A stretch of DNA of 64,000 nucleotides from Myxococcales bacterium (GCA_016191785.1 JACPVJ010000184.1:248001-312000), one strand, 5' to 3'; counted from the first letter of the stretch, positions 8,727 through 17,803 are shown. Numbers and translations are program-made. Notes: a model not told the origin generated them from the letters alone.

Positions 8727-9122
8727 GTGTTCGAGACCGTCACGCCGTTGCAAGGGGCCCTCGACTACCACCTCGAGCGCCACAACGTCCTGTCGTCGAA
8801 CGTCGCGCACGTCGACACTCCCGGGTATCGCCCGGTGGATCTCGAGCGCGTCGAGGACGCGGGGTTCGCCGGGACGTTGGCGGTGGCGCTGGCCCGGACG
8901 AGCGCGGCCCACATCCCCGGCGGCGCGGCCGGCGCCACGCCGGTGACTGGCAGAGTGATGACGGATTTGACGGCAGGAGCTGGAAGCGACGGAAACTACG
9001 TTTCCCTCGACCGCGAGGCGGCCAAGGTCGCTGCGAACCACCTCCGGTACGACGTGGTCTCGGCCGTGGTCCAGTCCGAGCTCCGGCAGCTGCGGTTTGC
9101 GGTGAGTGACGCCAAGGGTTGA
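8727..9122 (+). CDS. flgB: FlgB, proximal rod protein
   Basis: A 131-residue rod protein. It has the N-terminal SxNVAHVDTPGYR motif (family: ANNIANADTPGYK) and the C-terminal helix LRYDVVSAVVQSELRQLRFA. Size is typical of FlgB. It forms the first rod segment above the MS-ring. The GTG start is the only initiation codon upstream of the conserved motif; no Shine-Dalgarno sequence is visible before it. First gene of a long plus-strand operon; flgC follows after 17 bases. Confidence 0.93.
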   Translation: MFETVTPLQGALDYHLERHNVLSSNVAHVDTPGYRPVDLERVEDAGFAGTLAVALARTSAAHIPGGAAGATPVTGRVMTDLTAGAGSDGNYVSLDREAAKVAANHLRYDVVSAVVQSELRQLRFAVSDAKG

Positions 9123-9139
9123 CGAAAGGCGAGTGAAAC

Positions 9140-9571
9140 ATGCTGGGAGTCTTCAGTGCCATGGAAGTCGCAGCCTCGGGCCTCGGCGCCGAGCGCGTTC
9201 GCATGAACACCATCGCCGCGAACCTCGCCAACGCCCGGACGACGCGCACCGAGCAAGGCGGCGCCTATCGGCGCATCGACCCCCTGTTCGAGGCCGTGGG
9301 CCTCGATCGGTCGCGCCCGTCCGTCGGTCGGACCGGCGTGTCGCTGGTCCAGGTAGCCCGGATCGTCCAGGACGAGCGCCCCGGGCAGATGGTCTACGAG
9401 CCGGGACACCCCGACGCCAACCGGGAAGGGTACGTGGAGTACCCGAACGTCAACGCCGTCGAGGAAATGGTGAACATGATCACCGCGTCCCGAGCGTATG
9501 AGGCCGGCGTCACCTCGATCGACACCATCAAGCACATGGCGCGCTCCGCCATCGACCTCGGGCGAGGCTGA
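9140..9571 (+). CDS. flgC: FlgC, proximal rod protein
   Basis: A 143-residue protein with the FlgC N-terminus (FSAMEVAASGLGAERVRMNT, then IAANLANARTTRT). It also has the family VxxDxxPGxxVYEPGHPDANREGYV segment and the C-terminal VEEMVNMITASRAYEAGV helix. It stacks with FlgB and FliE at the rod base. A GGCGAG-type ribosome site precedes the ATG. Confidence 0.95.
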   Translation: MLGVFSAMEVAASGLGAERVRMNTIAANLANARTTRTEQGGAYRRIDPLFEAVGLDRSRPSVGRTGVSLVQVARIVQDERPGQMVYEPGHPDANREGYVEYPNVNAVEEMVNMITASRAYEAGVTSIDTIKHMARSAIDLGRG

Positions 9572-9573
9572 AA

Positions 9574-9888
9574 TTGAGCGCGATCGACGCCTCGACGCTG
9601 CAGTTGCTTCGGCCACATCAGGCCATCGGGCCAGAGGTCAAGCCGCTCCGCGAAGCGCCGGAGCCGGAAGGGACGTTCGGCCCGCTGCTCGACGGGGCGA
9701 TTCGTCGGGTCAACGACGCGGGTCATGCCGGATCGCGAGCCGGCGAGGCCTTTGCCGCGGGCGCGGTGGACGACATCCACGGCACCATGCTCGCGCTGAG
9801 CAAGGCCGACATCGAGCTCCGCTACGCCGGGGCGGTTAGAAACAAGGTCATCGACGCCTTCTACGAGCTCTGGCGGATGCAGATCTGA
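9574..9888 (+). CDS. fliE: FliE, MS-ring/rod junction protein
   Basis: A 104-residue protein with a disordered N-terminus and the FliE C-terminal signature (VDDIHGTMLALSKADIELRY, then RNKVIDAFYELWRMQI). FliE joins the MS-ring to the rod and is the first export substrate. The start is TTG at 9574, six bases after a GAGG; no ATG is available. Confidence 0.93.
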   Translation: MSAIDASTLQLLRPHQAIGPEVKPLREAPEPEGTFGPLLDGAIRRVNDAGHAGSRAGEAFAAGAVDDIHGTMLALSKADIELRYAGAVRNKVIDAFYELWRMQI

Positions 9889-9899
9889 GGACTCGAGCC

Positions 9900-11549
9900 A
9901 TGCCCGAACGGATCAAGACCGTCCTGTCGCAGCTGGTTACCCTGTGGAAATCGCTGTCCACGGCCAAGCGCTTGGCGTTGATCTTCGTGACGACCAGCGT
10001 GCTCCTGGGCGCCCTCGCCTTGGCCTTCGTCGGATCGCGACAGAACTTCGCCATTCTCTACGCCGACCTGCCCCAGGAAGACGCCGGCAAGATTGTCGAG
10101 AAGCTCGACGCCCTGAAGGTGCCGTATCGAGTCGAGCGCGGCGGCAGCGCGGTGCTCGTGCCCGAAGAGAAGGTCCATCAGCTCCGGCTCGAGCTGGCGA
10201 AGTCCGGGTTGCCCCGAGGGGGCGGCGTCGGTTTCGAGTTGTTCGACAAATCTCAGATCGGCTCGACCGAGTTCGAACAGCGCGTCAACCTGCGGCGCGC
10301 GCTCGAGGGCGAGCTCGCGCGCTCGATCGCCACCGTCGAGGGCGTGTCCCAGGCGCGCGTGCACCTCGTCCTGCCCGAGCGCCGGCTCTTCGCCGCGGAC
10401 AGCGAGAAGGCGTCCGCGTCGGTCGTGCTCAAGCTGCAAAACCCTGGGAATTTCGGGAAGCGCGAGGTGGCCGGCATCGTCCATCTGGTCTCTGCCGCAG
10501 TGCCTGGGCTGGCGCGCGACCGTGTGTCCGTGGTCAGTACCGAAGGCTTGACGCTCCACCGCCCGGTCTCTGACACGGGGCCGAAGGCGATGGAGGCCGC
10601 CGACCTCCACGGGGAGCAGTCCCGCGAGGTCGCCAGCACCCTCGAGCAGCGCGTGAAAGAGCAGCTCGAGCGTGTGGTGGGGCACGGCAATGCCGACGTG
10701 CGGATCCACGTGGCGCTCGATCCTGCCACCCGCGAGCGGACCGAAGAGCACTACGACCAGGCCAAGACTGCGCTCCGCAGCGAGCACAAGGTCGAGGAGC
10801 TGGCCGGGGGCGAGGCCGCTGGCGTAGCGGGCGTGCCGGGGGCCCGGACCAACCTCCCGGACGCCGTCCCGCCTGGGCAAGCGCCCGCCGAAGATCGGCT
10901 GGCCGAGGGGGCGCCCGGGGGCGGGGGAGCGCTGCGTCGCAGTCACACTCGCAACTGGGAAGTCGACCGCGTCACGGAGAAGACCATGCTCCCGCCGGGT
11001 GATCTCGAGCGGGTGAGCGTGGCGGTGTTGCTCAACGGGCGATACGAAGACCGGGGGGGCAAGCCCGCCTATGTGCCCCGGAGCGCCGAAGAGCTGAAGT
11101 CGCTCGAAGAGATCGTGAAACGCGCGGTGGGCTTCGACGAGAAGCGCGGGGACAGCATCAAGCTCGAAACCATGGAGTTTGCTCGGCTGGACGGCGACGC
11201 GCCCCGGCCCACCATCCCGCTGCCGCTGTGGCGGAAGTACCTGCCCCACGCCATCGGCGGCTTCGCCGCTCTCTTCGCGCTGGGCGTGTACGTGTTGGTC
11301 CGACGCAGTCGCAAGCGGGCCGCAGCCAAGGCCGCGCTCCGGGCCCCGGCCGTGAGGGTCGCTTTGACCGGGCTCGACGGACCGGCGGGCGAGCTCACGG
11401 CGACCGACCTGCCCCGCTTGGACGCCGCCGCGTCCGCCGAAGCGAAGGAAACTGCGCTCGAAATCGCGGCCCGCGACCCGGCCACGGCGGCGGTGGTGCT
11501 GCGCAAGTGGCTAGGCTCGGCGGGCGCCGCGCCTGCGGCACGCCCTTAG
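9900..11549 (+). CDS. fliF: FliF, MS-ring protein
   Basis: A 549-residue protein with two membrane segments (residues ~24-46 and ~443-462) around the periplasmic ring-building domains. The NFAILYADLPQEDAGKIVEK and RVNLRRALEGELARSIATVE segments are diagnostic. A Gly/Pro-rich loop of ~50 residues near position 310 separates the ring-building domains, as in other FliF proteins. The cytoplasmic C-terminus should bind FliG, encoded 15 bases downstream. Confidence 0.96.
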   Translation: MPERIKTVLSQLVTLWKSLSTAKRLALIFVTTSVLLGALALAFVGSRQNFAILYADLPQEDAGKIVEKLDALKVPYRVERGGSAVLVPEEKVHQLRLELAKSGLPRGGGVGFELFDKSQIGSTEFEQRVNLRRALEGELARSIATVEGVSQARVHLVLPERRLFAADSEKASASVVLKLQNPGNFGKREVAGIVHLVSAAVPGLARDRVSVVSTEGLTLHRPVSDTGPKAMEAADLHGEQSREVASTLEQRVKEQLERVVGHGNADVRIHVALDPATRERTEEHYDQAKTALRSEHKVEELAGGEAAGVAGVPGARTNLPDAVPPGQAPAEDRLAEGAPGGGGALRRSHTRNWEVDRVTEKTMLPPGDLERVSVAVLLNGRYEDRGGKPAYVPRSAEELKSLEEIVKRAVGFDEKRGDSIKLETMEFARLDGDAPRPTIPLPLWRKYLPHAIGGFAALFALGVYVLVRRSRKRAAAKAALRAPAVRVALTGLDGPAGELTATDLPRLDAAASAEAKETALEIAARDPATAAVVLRKWLGSAGAAPAARP

Positions 11550-11564
11550 CATGAGCGCGCGGGC

Positions 11565-12548
11565 ATGGAGCTCACCGGTCCAGAGAAAGCCGTGCTCATG
11601 CTGCTTTCCCTCGACGAGGCGACGGCGACCCCGATCCTCTCCGAGCTGGACGGGGACGAGGTTCGAAAGCTGCGCGAGGTCGCCTCGCTGATGCGGGCCG
11701 TCCCGACCACAGCGCTCGATTCCGTGTATACGGAATTCGTCGAGCGCTCGCGGGAGGCCATCGCGGTGCCCCGGGGCGGTGTCCGCTACCTCCGACGGCT
11801 GGCGACCCGCGCGCTGGGAGAGGCCCGCGCCCAGGAGATCTTCGTGGACGCGCCGCAGTCCTCGATGGAGCGCTTGCTCTCTGCCGATCCGGGAACCCTC
11901 GGGGTGGTGCTCGAGAACGAGCACCCGCAGATCACTGCGGCAATCATCTCGCAGATGGACCCCGACCGGGCGGCGGCCGTGCTCGACGCCATGCCGGAAG
12001 AGGTTCGACCGATCGTGCTCGAGCGTCTCGCGACCCTGAAGGAGGTCCCGGCGGGGTTGCTCGAAGAGGTGGCCACCGCCCTCGCTGCCGAGCTCCCGCC
12101 CGAAGAGGCCGAGGCTTCGATGTCGGTGGATGGCATCAGCCGCTCGGCTGCGCTCGTCCGCCGCCTGCCCCGCGAGACCGGAGAGGCATTGCTCAGTCGG
12201 CTGGGGGACGGCGACTCGGACCTGGCCACCCAGATCCGCCGCAGCATGTACAGCTTCGACGACCTGATGGCCCTCGACGCCCGGGCGCTGCGCTCGGTGC
12301 TCGAGGCGGTGCCTGCCGACCGATTGGTGTTGGCGCTGAAGGCCGCGAGCGCCGAGATGCGCGAGCACATCTTCAAGGGAATGAGCAAACGCGCCTCGGA
12401 TCGCATCCGCGACGACATGGAGCTGCTGGGCGCGGTGCGGCTCGCCGACGTGGAGGCCGCGCAGGCAGAAATCGTCGAGATTGCGCTGCGCCTCGAGTCC
12501 GAAGGTGCCATCTCGCTCGACTCGAACAAGGCAGGAACCATTGTCTGA
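11565..12548 (+). CDS. fliG: FliG, motor switch protein
   Basis: A 327-residue protein with the three FliG regions: the N-terminal FliF-binding part, the middle armadillo with HPQITAAIISQMDPDRAAAV (family EHPQ motif) and the C-terminal torque domain. The torque helix reads TQIRRSMYSFDDLMALDARA and keeps charged residues that contact MotA. It sits on the cytoplasmic face of the MS-ring. Its last codons overlap the fliH start. Confidence 0.95.
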   Translation: MELTGPEKAVLMLLSLDEATATPILSELDGDEVRKLREVASLMRAVPTTALDSVYTEFVERSREAIAVPRGGVRYLRRLATRALGEARAQEIFVDAPQSSMERLLSADPGTLGVVLENEHPQITAAIISQMDPDRAAAVLDAMPEEVRPIVLERLATLKEVPAGLLEEVATALAAELPPEEAEASMSVDGISRSAALVRRLPRETGEALLSRLGDGDSDLATQIRRSMYSFDDLMALDARALRSVLEAVPADRLVLALKAASAEMREHIFKGMSKRASDRIRDDMELLGAVRLADVEAAQAEIVEIALRLESEGAISLDSNKAGTIV

Positions 12549-13278
12549 CCGTGCCACTCGCGCCGTTGCGTTCCTGAACGTCACCCCCGAGCGGCGTCGG
12601 CAGCCGTCGTGGATCGCCAAGCAGCGCGGCGACATGCCGGCGGTGGTGGTGGCGGGGCCGCCGCGCCTTCCCCGGGAGATGGTCGCGGCGTTTCAGCAAG
12701 AGCTGAACATGTTCCCCGAGTCGGTGCTGCCGCCGGCGGCGGTGGACGAGCCGCCGGTCGAGAGCATGGTCTCGGAGGCGGAACCCGCGCGTGACTTCGA
12801 GCCCGCCGAAGAGCTCACCGACGAGCCGCATCTGCACGAGCCGGCGTTGCCCGATCCCGATCTGCTCGCCGGGCTGATCGAGGCCGTCGAGCACCTCGCG
12901 CGCACCCGCAGCGAGGTGCTGGACGCCACCGCGGGGCAGCTGGCCGAGCTCGCGACCCTGATCGCTCGGCGTGTGATCGCACACGAGCTGAGCGTGAGCC
13001 CCGACGTCGTCGAAGGGTTGGTGCGCGAGGGACTCGACGCGCTCGGCGAGCACGACCGGGTGTCGATCCGAGTCGGGTCGGGCTTTGGAGGGGCGATCGA
13101 GCCGATGAAGCAGCGCCTGAGCTCCAACGGGCAGAACGTCGTGGTGCGCGTCGACGCCGCGCTAGCCGACTTCGCGTGTGTCGTCGAGACCGAGCTTGGC
13201 GTGGTCGATGAGTCCATCGAGGCGCGCCTCGCTTCGCTGCTCCAGGCCCTCAAACCCGACAGCGCCCCACCGGTCTGA
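12541..13278 (+). CDS. fliH: FliH, export ATPase regulator
   Basis: A 245-residue protein. The first ~110 residues are Pro/Glu-rich. The C-terminal half is FliH/YscL-like: an amphipathic helix VEHLARTRSEVLDATAGQLA, then ELATLIARRVIAHELSV, then a domain ending VETELGVVDESIEARLASLL. FliH dimers hold FliI in the cytoplasm and dock it at the export gate. The TTG start at 12541 sits inside the fliG stop region (ATTGTCTGA) behind AGGAA, so the two genes are probably translationally coupled. Confidence 0.88.
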   Translation: MSDRATRAVAFLNVTPERRRQPSWIAKQRGDMPAVVVAGPPRLPREMVAAFQQELNMFPESVLPPAAVDEPPVESMVSEAEPARDFEPAEELTDEPHLHEPALPDPDLLAGLIEAVEHLARTRSEVLDATAGQLAELATLIARRVIAHELSVSPDVVEGLVREGLDALGEHDRVSIRVGSGFGGAIEPMKQRLSSNGQNVVVRVDAALADFACVVETELGVVDESIEARLASLLQALKPDSAPPV

Positions 13279-13283
13279 GCAGG

Positions 13284-14606
13284 ATGCGCATGCTCGACCG
13301 TCTCATCGAGAAGACCAAGACCGCCCCGGTCCACGACCCGCGCGGCGTGGTGCTCGACGTCGTGGGGCTGATCGTCGAAGTCGGAGGGCTGCGCGCCGCC
13401 GTGGGCGACACCCTCGCGGTGGACTCGGCGCGTGGGCTCGAGCTCGAGGTCGTCGGGTTCCGCGGCGGGCGCTTGCTCGCGACGCCGCTCGGTCCCCTGG
13501 CAGGAGTCCGACCCGGCGCCCGGGTCTTCCGCACCCATCGCGGCGCGAGCGTGCCCGCCTCGAAGGGCCTCCTGGGTCGAGTGATCGACTCGTTCGGGCG
13601 TCCGCTGGACGGCGAGCCTGCTCCGGAGCTGGATCGTATGGTGCCGGTGCACGCGCCGCCGCCGCCGCCCTTCGCACGCCGGCCCATCGATCGGCCGTTC
13701 GCCACCGGCGTGCGCGCCGTCGACGCGCTGTTGCCGCTGGGCATCGGGCAGCGCATGGGCATCTTCGCCGGTGCGGGCGTCGGAAAGAGCACGCTCCTCG
13801 GGATGATCTGCCGGTCGTCCCAGGCCGACGTGAACGTGGTGGGGCTGATCGGCGAGCGTGGTCGCGAGCTCAACGATTTCATCCGCCAGAGCCTGGGCGC
13901 CGAGGGCCTGTCACGCACGGTGGTGGTTGCCGCGACCAGCGACCAACCGCCGCTGGTGCGCGCGCGGGGCGCCGAATCGGCCACGGCCTTGGCCGAGTAC
14001 TTCCGGAACCAGGGGCTCTCGGTGCTCTTGGTGATGGACTCGGTCACGCGCTACGCCATGGCGTTGCGCGAGGCCGCGCTTGCGGCGGGGGAGCCGCCCG
14101 CGACCAAGGGCTATCCGCCCAGCGTGTTCGCCGCGCTCCCCCGGCTGCTCGAGCGCGCCGGGACCGGCGGCGGAAGCGGCGTGATCACAGCCCTCTACAC
14201 CGTGTTGGTCGAGGGCGACGACATGTCGGACCCGATCGCCGACTCGGTGCGCAGCATCCTGGACGGCCACTTGGTGCTCTCGCGAGAGCTGGCCGAAAAG
14301 GGACATTTCCCGGCGATCGACGTGTTGCAAAGCGTGTCCCGCCTCGCGCCCGAGATCGCGCACCCCGACGACCTGCGCGCCGGAGCGCTTTTGCGCGATC
14401 TCTTGTCGGTGTACCGCGAGGTCGCCGACCTGATCCAGGTCGGCGCGTACGTCACGGGCAGCGACCCGCGGGTGGAAGCCGCCCGCGCCGCGATGCCGCA
14501 CCTCGAGGCCTTCTTGAAGCAAGGCATGAGCGAGCGCATCAGCGCTGACGAGGCGCGCGCGCGCCTGCACGTGCTGGCACGTCAGGCGGTCGGGAGATCC
14601 GGGTGA
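13284..14606 (+). CDS. fliI: FliI, flagellar export ATPase
   Basis: A 440-residue F1-beta-like ATPase with Walker A GAGVGKST at 163-170, the GLIGERGRELNDFI motif and Walker B VLLVMDSVTRYAMA. It also has the FliI-type insertion GGEPPATKGYPPSVFA-like segment. It hydrolyses ATP to help load substrates at the export gate. Order fliH-fliI-fliJ is conserved. It ends in a GTGA overlap with fliJ. Confidence 0.96.
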   Translation: MRMLDRLIEKTKTAPVHDPRGVVLDVVGLIVEVGGLRAAVGDTLAVDSARGLELEVVGFRGGRLLATPLGPLAGVRPGARVFRTHRGASVPASKGLLGRVIDSFGRPLDGEPAPELDRMVPVHAPPPPPFARRPIDRPFATGVRAVDALLPLGIGQRMGIFAGAGVGKSTLLGMICRSSQADVNVVGLIGERGRELNDFIRQSLGAEGLSRTVVVAATSDQPPLVRARGAESATALAEYFRNQGLSVLLVMDSVTRYAMALREAALAAGEPPATKGYPPSVFAALPRLLERAGTGGGSGVITALYTVLVEGDDMSDPIADSVRSILDGHLVLSRELAEKGHFPAIDVLQSVSRLAPEIAHPDDLRAGALLRDLLSVYREVADLIQVGAYVTGSDPRVEAARAAMPHLEAFLKQGMSERISADEARARLHVLARQAVGRSG

Positions 14607-15055
14607 AGAGCCGGCTCTCGCGGCTCGCGAAGCTGACCGAGCTTCGCAAGAAAGAGCTCGATGATCGAGCCGCGCGGCTCGCGGCGGCCCACCAGGCGAT
14701 GGAAGAAGCCCGGCAGCGACTGACGCTCGAAGCGGCCGCGCATCGACAGGCCGAGCTCGACCGATCGGCCCTGGCCCAATCCGGGCTTCTGCCCGAGACC
14801 TGGCGCACGGCGAACGAGTGGCTCGAGCTGCGGGAGCACTACCGCGAGGCTGCGCGTCGCCGGGTCGCGATGGCCGAGGTCGCGGCGCTTCGCGCGCAAG
14901 AGCAGGTGCTGGCGGCACGGGCCGCGCTCCGCCGCCTCGAGGTCCTGGAAGAGCGCCTGAAGCGGGCCCTTGCCAAGACCGAAGAGCGCAAGGAGAGCAA
15001 GGCCCACGACGAGATCGCGGCCAGTCGCTCGGCAGCCCGCGCGAGGACGCACTGA
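14603..15055 (+). CDS. fliJ: FliJ, export apparatus stalk protein
   Basis: A 150-residue, highly charged, almost entirely helical protein (two long antiparallel coiled-coil segments), as expected for FliJ, which acts as the central stalk of the FliI hexamer. Primary sequence similarity within FliJ is low, so position after fliI, size and coiled-coil pattern carry the call. GTG start overlapping the fliI stop. Confidence 0.85.
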   Translation: MKSRLSRLAKLTELRKKELDDRAARLAAAHQAMEEARQRLTLEAAAHRQAELDRSALAQSGLLPETWRTANEWLELREHYREAARRRVAMAEVAALRAQEQVLAARAALRRLEVLEERLKRALAKTEERKESKAHDEIAASRSAARARTH

Positions 15056-15058
15056 GCC

Positions 15059-15643
15059 ATGGATTCGACCAAACTCGGTCTCGACCTCTCGACCCCTGCG
15101 AGCGACGAGCTCGGGGCGGAGCGCCGCCGGCGACAAGAAGCCGAGAAGTGGGCGCACACACTGGCCGCGAGCGTGGCGAGCGCGTGGCCCGACGCCACCG
15201 ACTGTCCGGCCGAGACCGGGACGCCGGTGCATTGGCGTCCGAGCGACGGCGAGCTGACGCCCGGGGCGGGGCCGCTGGCTCGCGCCGCGGGCGCGCCCTC
15301 CGAAGACGCCAACTCCGAGTCACCCGTCCGGGTCAGCGTCAACGCGGGCGATCTCGGTGAGGTCGACATCGTGGTCGATCGATCGGCGCAAGGCGTCCGG
15401 GTGATCATCGGCCTGGCGGACCCGAACGCGGATACCGCGATGATTCCGGAGCTCTCGGCGCTGCAGCGGGCGCTCGAGGCCAGCGGCATCCGTGTCGCCT
15501 CGGTCCGCGCCGTGGCGCAGAACCGCGTCGGCACCGTTCTTGCTCAGTCCAAGTTCCGTGTCGCCAAGGGTCACGAGCCCCTGGCCGACGGAGAGCACGA
15601 GAGCAGAAGGCGCTCGTCAAAGCGTTTGAACCTGATCGGTTGA
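15059..15643 (+). CDS. fliK: FliK-like hook-length control protein, short form
   Basis: A 194-residue protein. Residues ~98-165 match the FliK C-terminal hook domain pattern: VRVSVNAGDLGEVDIVVDRS, then VRVIIGL, then LSALQRALEASGIRVASVRA. The N-terminal ruler part is only ~90 residues, much shorter than usual (FliK is commonly 350-600). That would predict a short hook if the ruler model applies, or a second ruler elsewhere. Position between fliJ and flgD fits FliK. Basic C-terminal tail RRRSSKRLNLIG. Confidence 0.65.
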   Translation: MDSTKLGLDLSTPASDELGAERRRRQEAEKWAHTLAASVASAWPDATDCPAETGTPVHWRPSDGELTPGAGPLARAAGAPSEDANSESPVRVSVNAGDLGEVDIVVDRSAQGVRVIIGLADPNADTAMIPELSALQRALEASGIRVASVRAVAQNRVGTVLAQSKFRVAKGHEPLADGEHESRRRSSKRLNLIG

Positions 15644-15646
15644 GCC

Positions 15647-16342
15647 ATGGTGGATTCAGTCAACGGCAATCAAGCAGCGTCCGGTGCGACCGGCAGCGGA
15701 ATGAGCGGCGCGCTGACTGGCGGCAACACCATGGGCAAGGACTCGTTCCTGAAGCTGCTCGTGGCCCAGCTCAGGCACCAGGACCCGCTGAAGCCCCAAG
15801 ACGGCTCCGAGTTCGTGGCCGAGCTCGCTCAGTTCTCGTCCCTCGAGCAGACCATGGCCATCAACGACCGCCTGGACATGCTGGCGCTGCAGAACCGTGG
15901 CTTGGCCAACACCCAGGTGGCTGGGCTGGTCGGACAGGTCGCCACCGTGCGAGGCACGATGGTGACCAGCGACGGAACCGGCGTGGGCTCGCCCGTCAAC
16001 TTCACGTTGGGGGGCGCCGCCGAGAAGGTGACGGTGAAGATCACCAACCAGAACGGCGAAGTGGTGCGCACCATCGAGGTGGGCGCGAAAGCCGCGGGTG
16101 TGGCCAAGGTGATGTGGGACGGTCGCAACGACTCCGGTGTGATTCAGCCCGCCGGCGCGTACCAGGTCTCGGTCGTCGCCAAAGATGCGAGCGACGCGCC
16201 GGTCAGCGTCGAGCAGGAGACCAGTGGCACCGTGACCGGGGTGTCGTTCGACAAGGGTTACCCGGTGCTGCATCTCGACACCGGCGTCAGCGTGCCCGTC
16301 TCGGATCTGCTGAAGATCGAGCCGGCCAAGAGCAAGCCATGA
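15647..16342 (+). CDS. flgD: FlgD, hook cap
   Basis: A 231-residue protein. It has the N-terminal FlgD motif (DSFLKLLVAQLRHQDPLKPQ, then DGSEFVAELAQFSSLEQTMA). The C-terminal part has the FlgD immunoglobulin/tudor-like region (GAAEKVTVKITNQNGEVVRT, then WDGRNDSGVIQPAGAYQVSV). It caps the growing hook outside the cell. ATG three bases after the fliK stop. Confidence 0.96.
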   Translation: MVDSVNGNQAASGATGSGMSGALTGGNTMGKDSFLKLLVAQLRHQDPLKPQDGSEFVAELAQFSSLEQTMAINDRLDMLALQNRGLANTQVAGLVGQVATVRGTMVTSDGTGVGSPVNFTLGGAAEKVTVKITNQNGEVVRTIEVGAKAAGVAKVMWDGRNDSGVIQPAGAYQVSVVAKDASDAPVSVEQETSGTVTGVSFDKGYPVLHLDTGVSVPVSDLLKIEPAKSKP

Positions 16343-16407
16343 TCATGACCGGACCAGTGCCGGTTCTGCCGTTACAAGGGAAACGAAAGGAAAGTCAGGA
16401 GGCCTAA

Positions 16408-17700
16408 ATGGTATTGCGGGCAATGTACTCGGGGGTTTCCGGTCTACGGGCCGAAGGAGAGGCGCTCGGGGTCGTCGGCGACAACATCGCCAACGTCAAC
16501 ACCGTGGGCTTCAAGGGCCAGCGCGTGATCTTTCACGACGTGCTCGGCCACTCCATCCTCGCCGGGTCGTCCTCGGCGATGCCGGGGTCTGGTGTGCGCG
16601 TCGGTGGGATCCAGCAGCTCTTCACTCAAGGGTCGCTGGCGAACACGGGCGTGTCGACGGACCTCGCGCTCAACGGCGACGGCTTCTTCGTCGTCCAGGG
16701 CACGGTCGCTGGTGTGCAAGGCAACTTCTACACGCGCGCTGGCCAGTTCGTGATCGACAACCAGGGCTACCTCACGGACTCTGGCGGGCTGCAGGTGCAG
16801 GGCTACGCGGCCAATCCCGACGGAACGTTCCAAGCGTCGGTGTCCTCGATCAAGGCACCCACCTCGTCGATTCAGCCGAATGCCACCGCGTTGATGGAGA
16901 TCACGGCGAACCTCGACTCGAACTCGACCACGCCGACCCTGCCCTGGGACGCCCAGAATCCGGCGAACACGTCGAACTTCTCGACGTCGATGACGGTCTA
17001 CGACTCGCTGGGGAACTCCCACCAGGTCGAGGTGTACTTCCGCAAGACGGCGGCCAACACCTGGGACTATCACGCCCTTGCCCAGGGTAGCGAGCTCAAC
17101 CCGCCCGTCGCGGGCAACGCCGAGATCGGCACGGGCTCCCTGGCCTTCACCACCAACGGTGCGCTCAACACCGTGACCACCACCACCGCCATCAGCGTCA
17201 ACTTCGCCGGCGCAACCGCCGCCCAGGCCATCGCGCTGGACTTCGGTACGCCCATCTCGGGCGGCGGTACGGGTCTCGACGGAACGACCCAGTTCGGATC
17301 GCCGTCCAACGTCTCGAGCCAGTCGCAGGACGGTTACTCGTCCGGCGATTTCGCCGGGGTCGCGGTGGACGGTCAGGGCGTGGTGATGGGGCTCTACACC
17401 AACGGCCAGAAGCTCGCGATCGGCCAGCTGGCGGTGGCGAAGTTCCGAGCCAACGAGGGCCTCGGCCGGGCCGGTCAGAACCTCTGGATCGAGACGCGGG
17501 ACAGCGGTACCGCGGCGCTCGGCACCGCCGGCAGCGGCGGGCGTGGAGCGGTCTCGGCCGGAGCGCTCGAGAGCTCGAACGTCGACCTGGCGGAAGAGTT
17601 CGTGGGTCTCATCCAGCACCAGCGGTCGTTCTCGGCGAACTCCAAGACGATCACGACGGCGGACGAGATGCTTCAAGAGCTGATCAACATCAAGCGGTAG
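16408..17700 (+). CDS. flgE: FlgE, hook protein
   Basis: A 430-residue hook subunit. N-terminus MVLRAMYSGVSGLRAEGEAL, then DNIANVNTVGFKGQRVIF, the LNGDGFFVV segment, a variable outer domain, and the C-terminal helix EEFVGLIQHQRSFSANSKTI, then TTADEMLQELINIKR. Length fits hook protein. It is preceded by a strong AGGAGG at 16396 and a 65-bp gap after flgD, and followed by two GC hairpins, so expression is probably high and separately tuned. Confidence 0.96.
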   Translation: MVLRAMYSGVSGLRAEGEALGVVGDNIANVNTVGFKGQRVIFHDVLGHSILAGSSSAMPGSGVRVGGIQQLFTQGSLANTGVSTDLALNGDGFFVVQGTVAGVQGNFYTRAGQFVIDNQGYLTDSGGLQVQGYAANPDGTFQASVSSIKAPTSSIQPNATALMEITANLDSNSTTPTLPWDAQNPANTSNFSTSMTVYDSLGNSHQVEVYFRKTAANTWDYHALAQGSELNPPVAGNAEIGTGSLAFTTNGALNTVTTTTAISVNFAGATAAQAIALDFGTPISGGGTGLDGTTQFGSPSNVSSQSQDGYSSGDFAGVAVDGQGVVMGLYTNGQKLAIGQLAVAKFRANEGLGRAGQNLWIETRDSGTAALGTAGSGGRGAVSAGALESSNVDLAEEFVGLIQHQRSFSANSKTITTADEMLQELINIKR

Positions 17701-17706
17701 TCGTGA

Positions 17707-17728
17707 CGCGGGCTCGCTCGAGCCCGCG
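17707..17728 (+). terminator. GC hairpin after flgE
   Basis: A 9-bp perfect stem (CGCGGGCTC / GAGCCCGCG) with a 4-base loop, seven bases after the flgE stop. There is no run of T after it, so it may be an mRNA-stabilising 3' structure rather than an intrinsic terminator. Confidence 0.45.
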
Positions 17729-17768
17729 CGCCGCCTCCACGTTTCCTAGTTGGCAGAACCCCCCCTTG

Positions 17769-17803
17769 GAAGGCCGGTCGCGTCCCCTGCGCGGCCGGCC
17801 TTC
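17769..17803 (+). promoter_or_regulatory. 14-bp hairpin upstream of fliL
   Basis: GAAGGCCGGTCGCG pairs with the downstream arm ending CCGGCCTTC through 14 base pairs, one of them G-U, leaving a 7-base loop. It ends 17 bases before the fliL ATG and just before its GAGG. It could attenuate read-through from flgE into the fliL operon or shape fliL translation. No T-tract follows. Confidence 0.5.

Noticed and set aside
17740-17770. Sigma-54 promoter TTGGCAG upstream of fliL
   Set aside because: The bases ten positions after GG are not GC; spacing is wrong.
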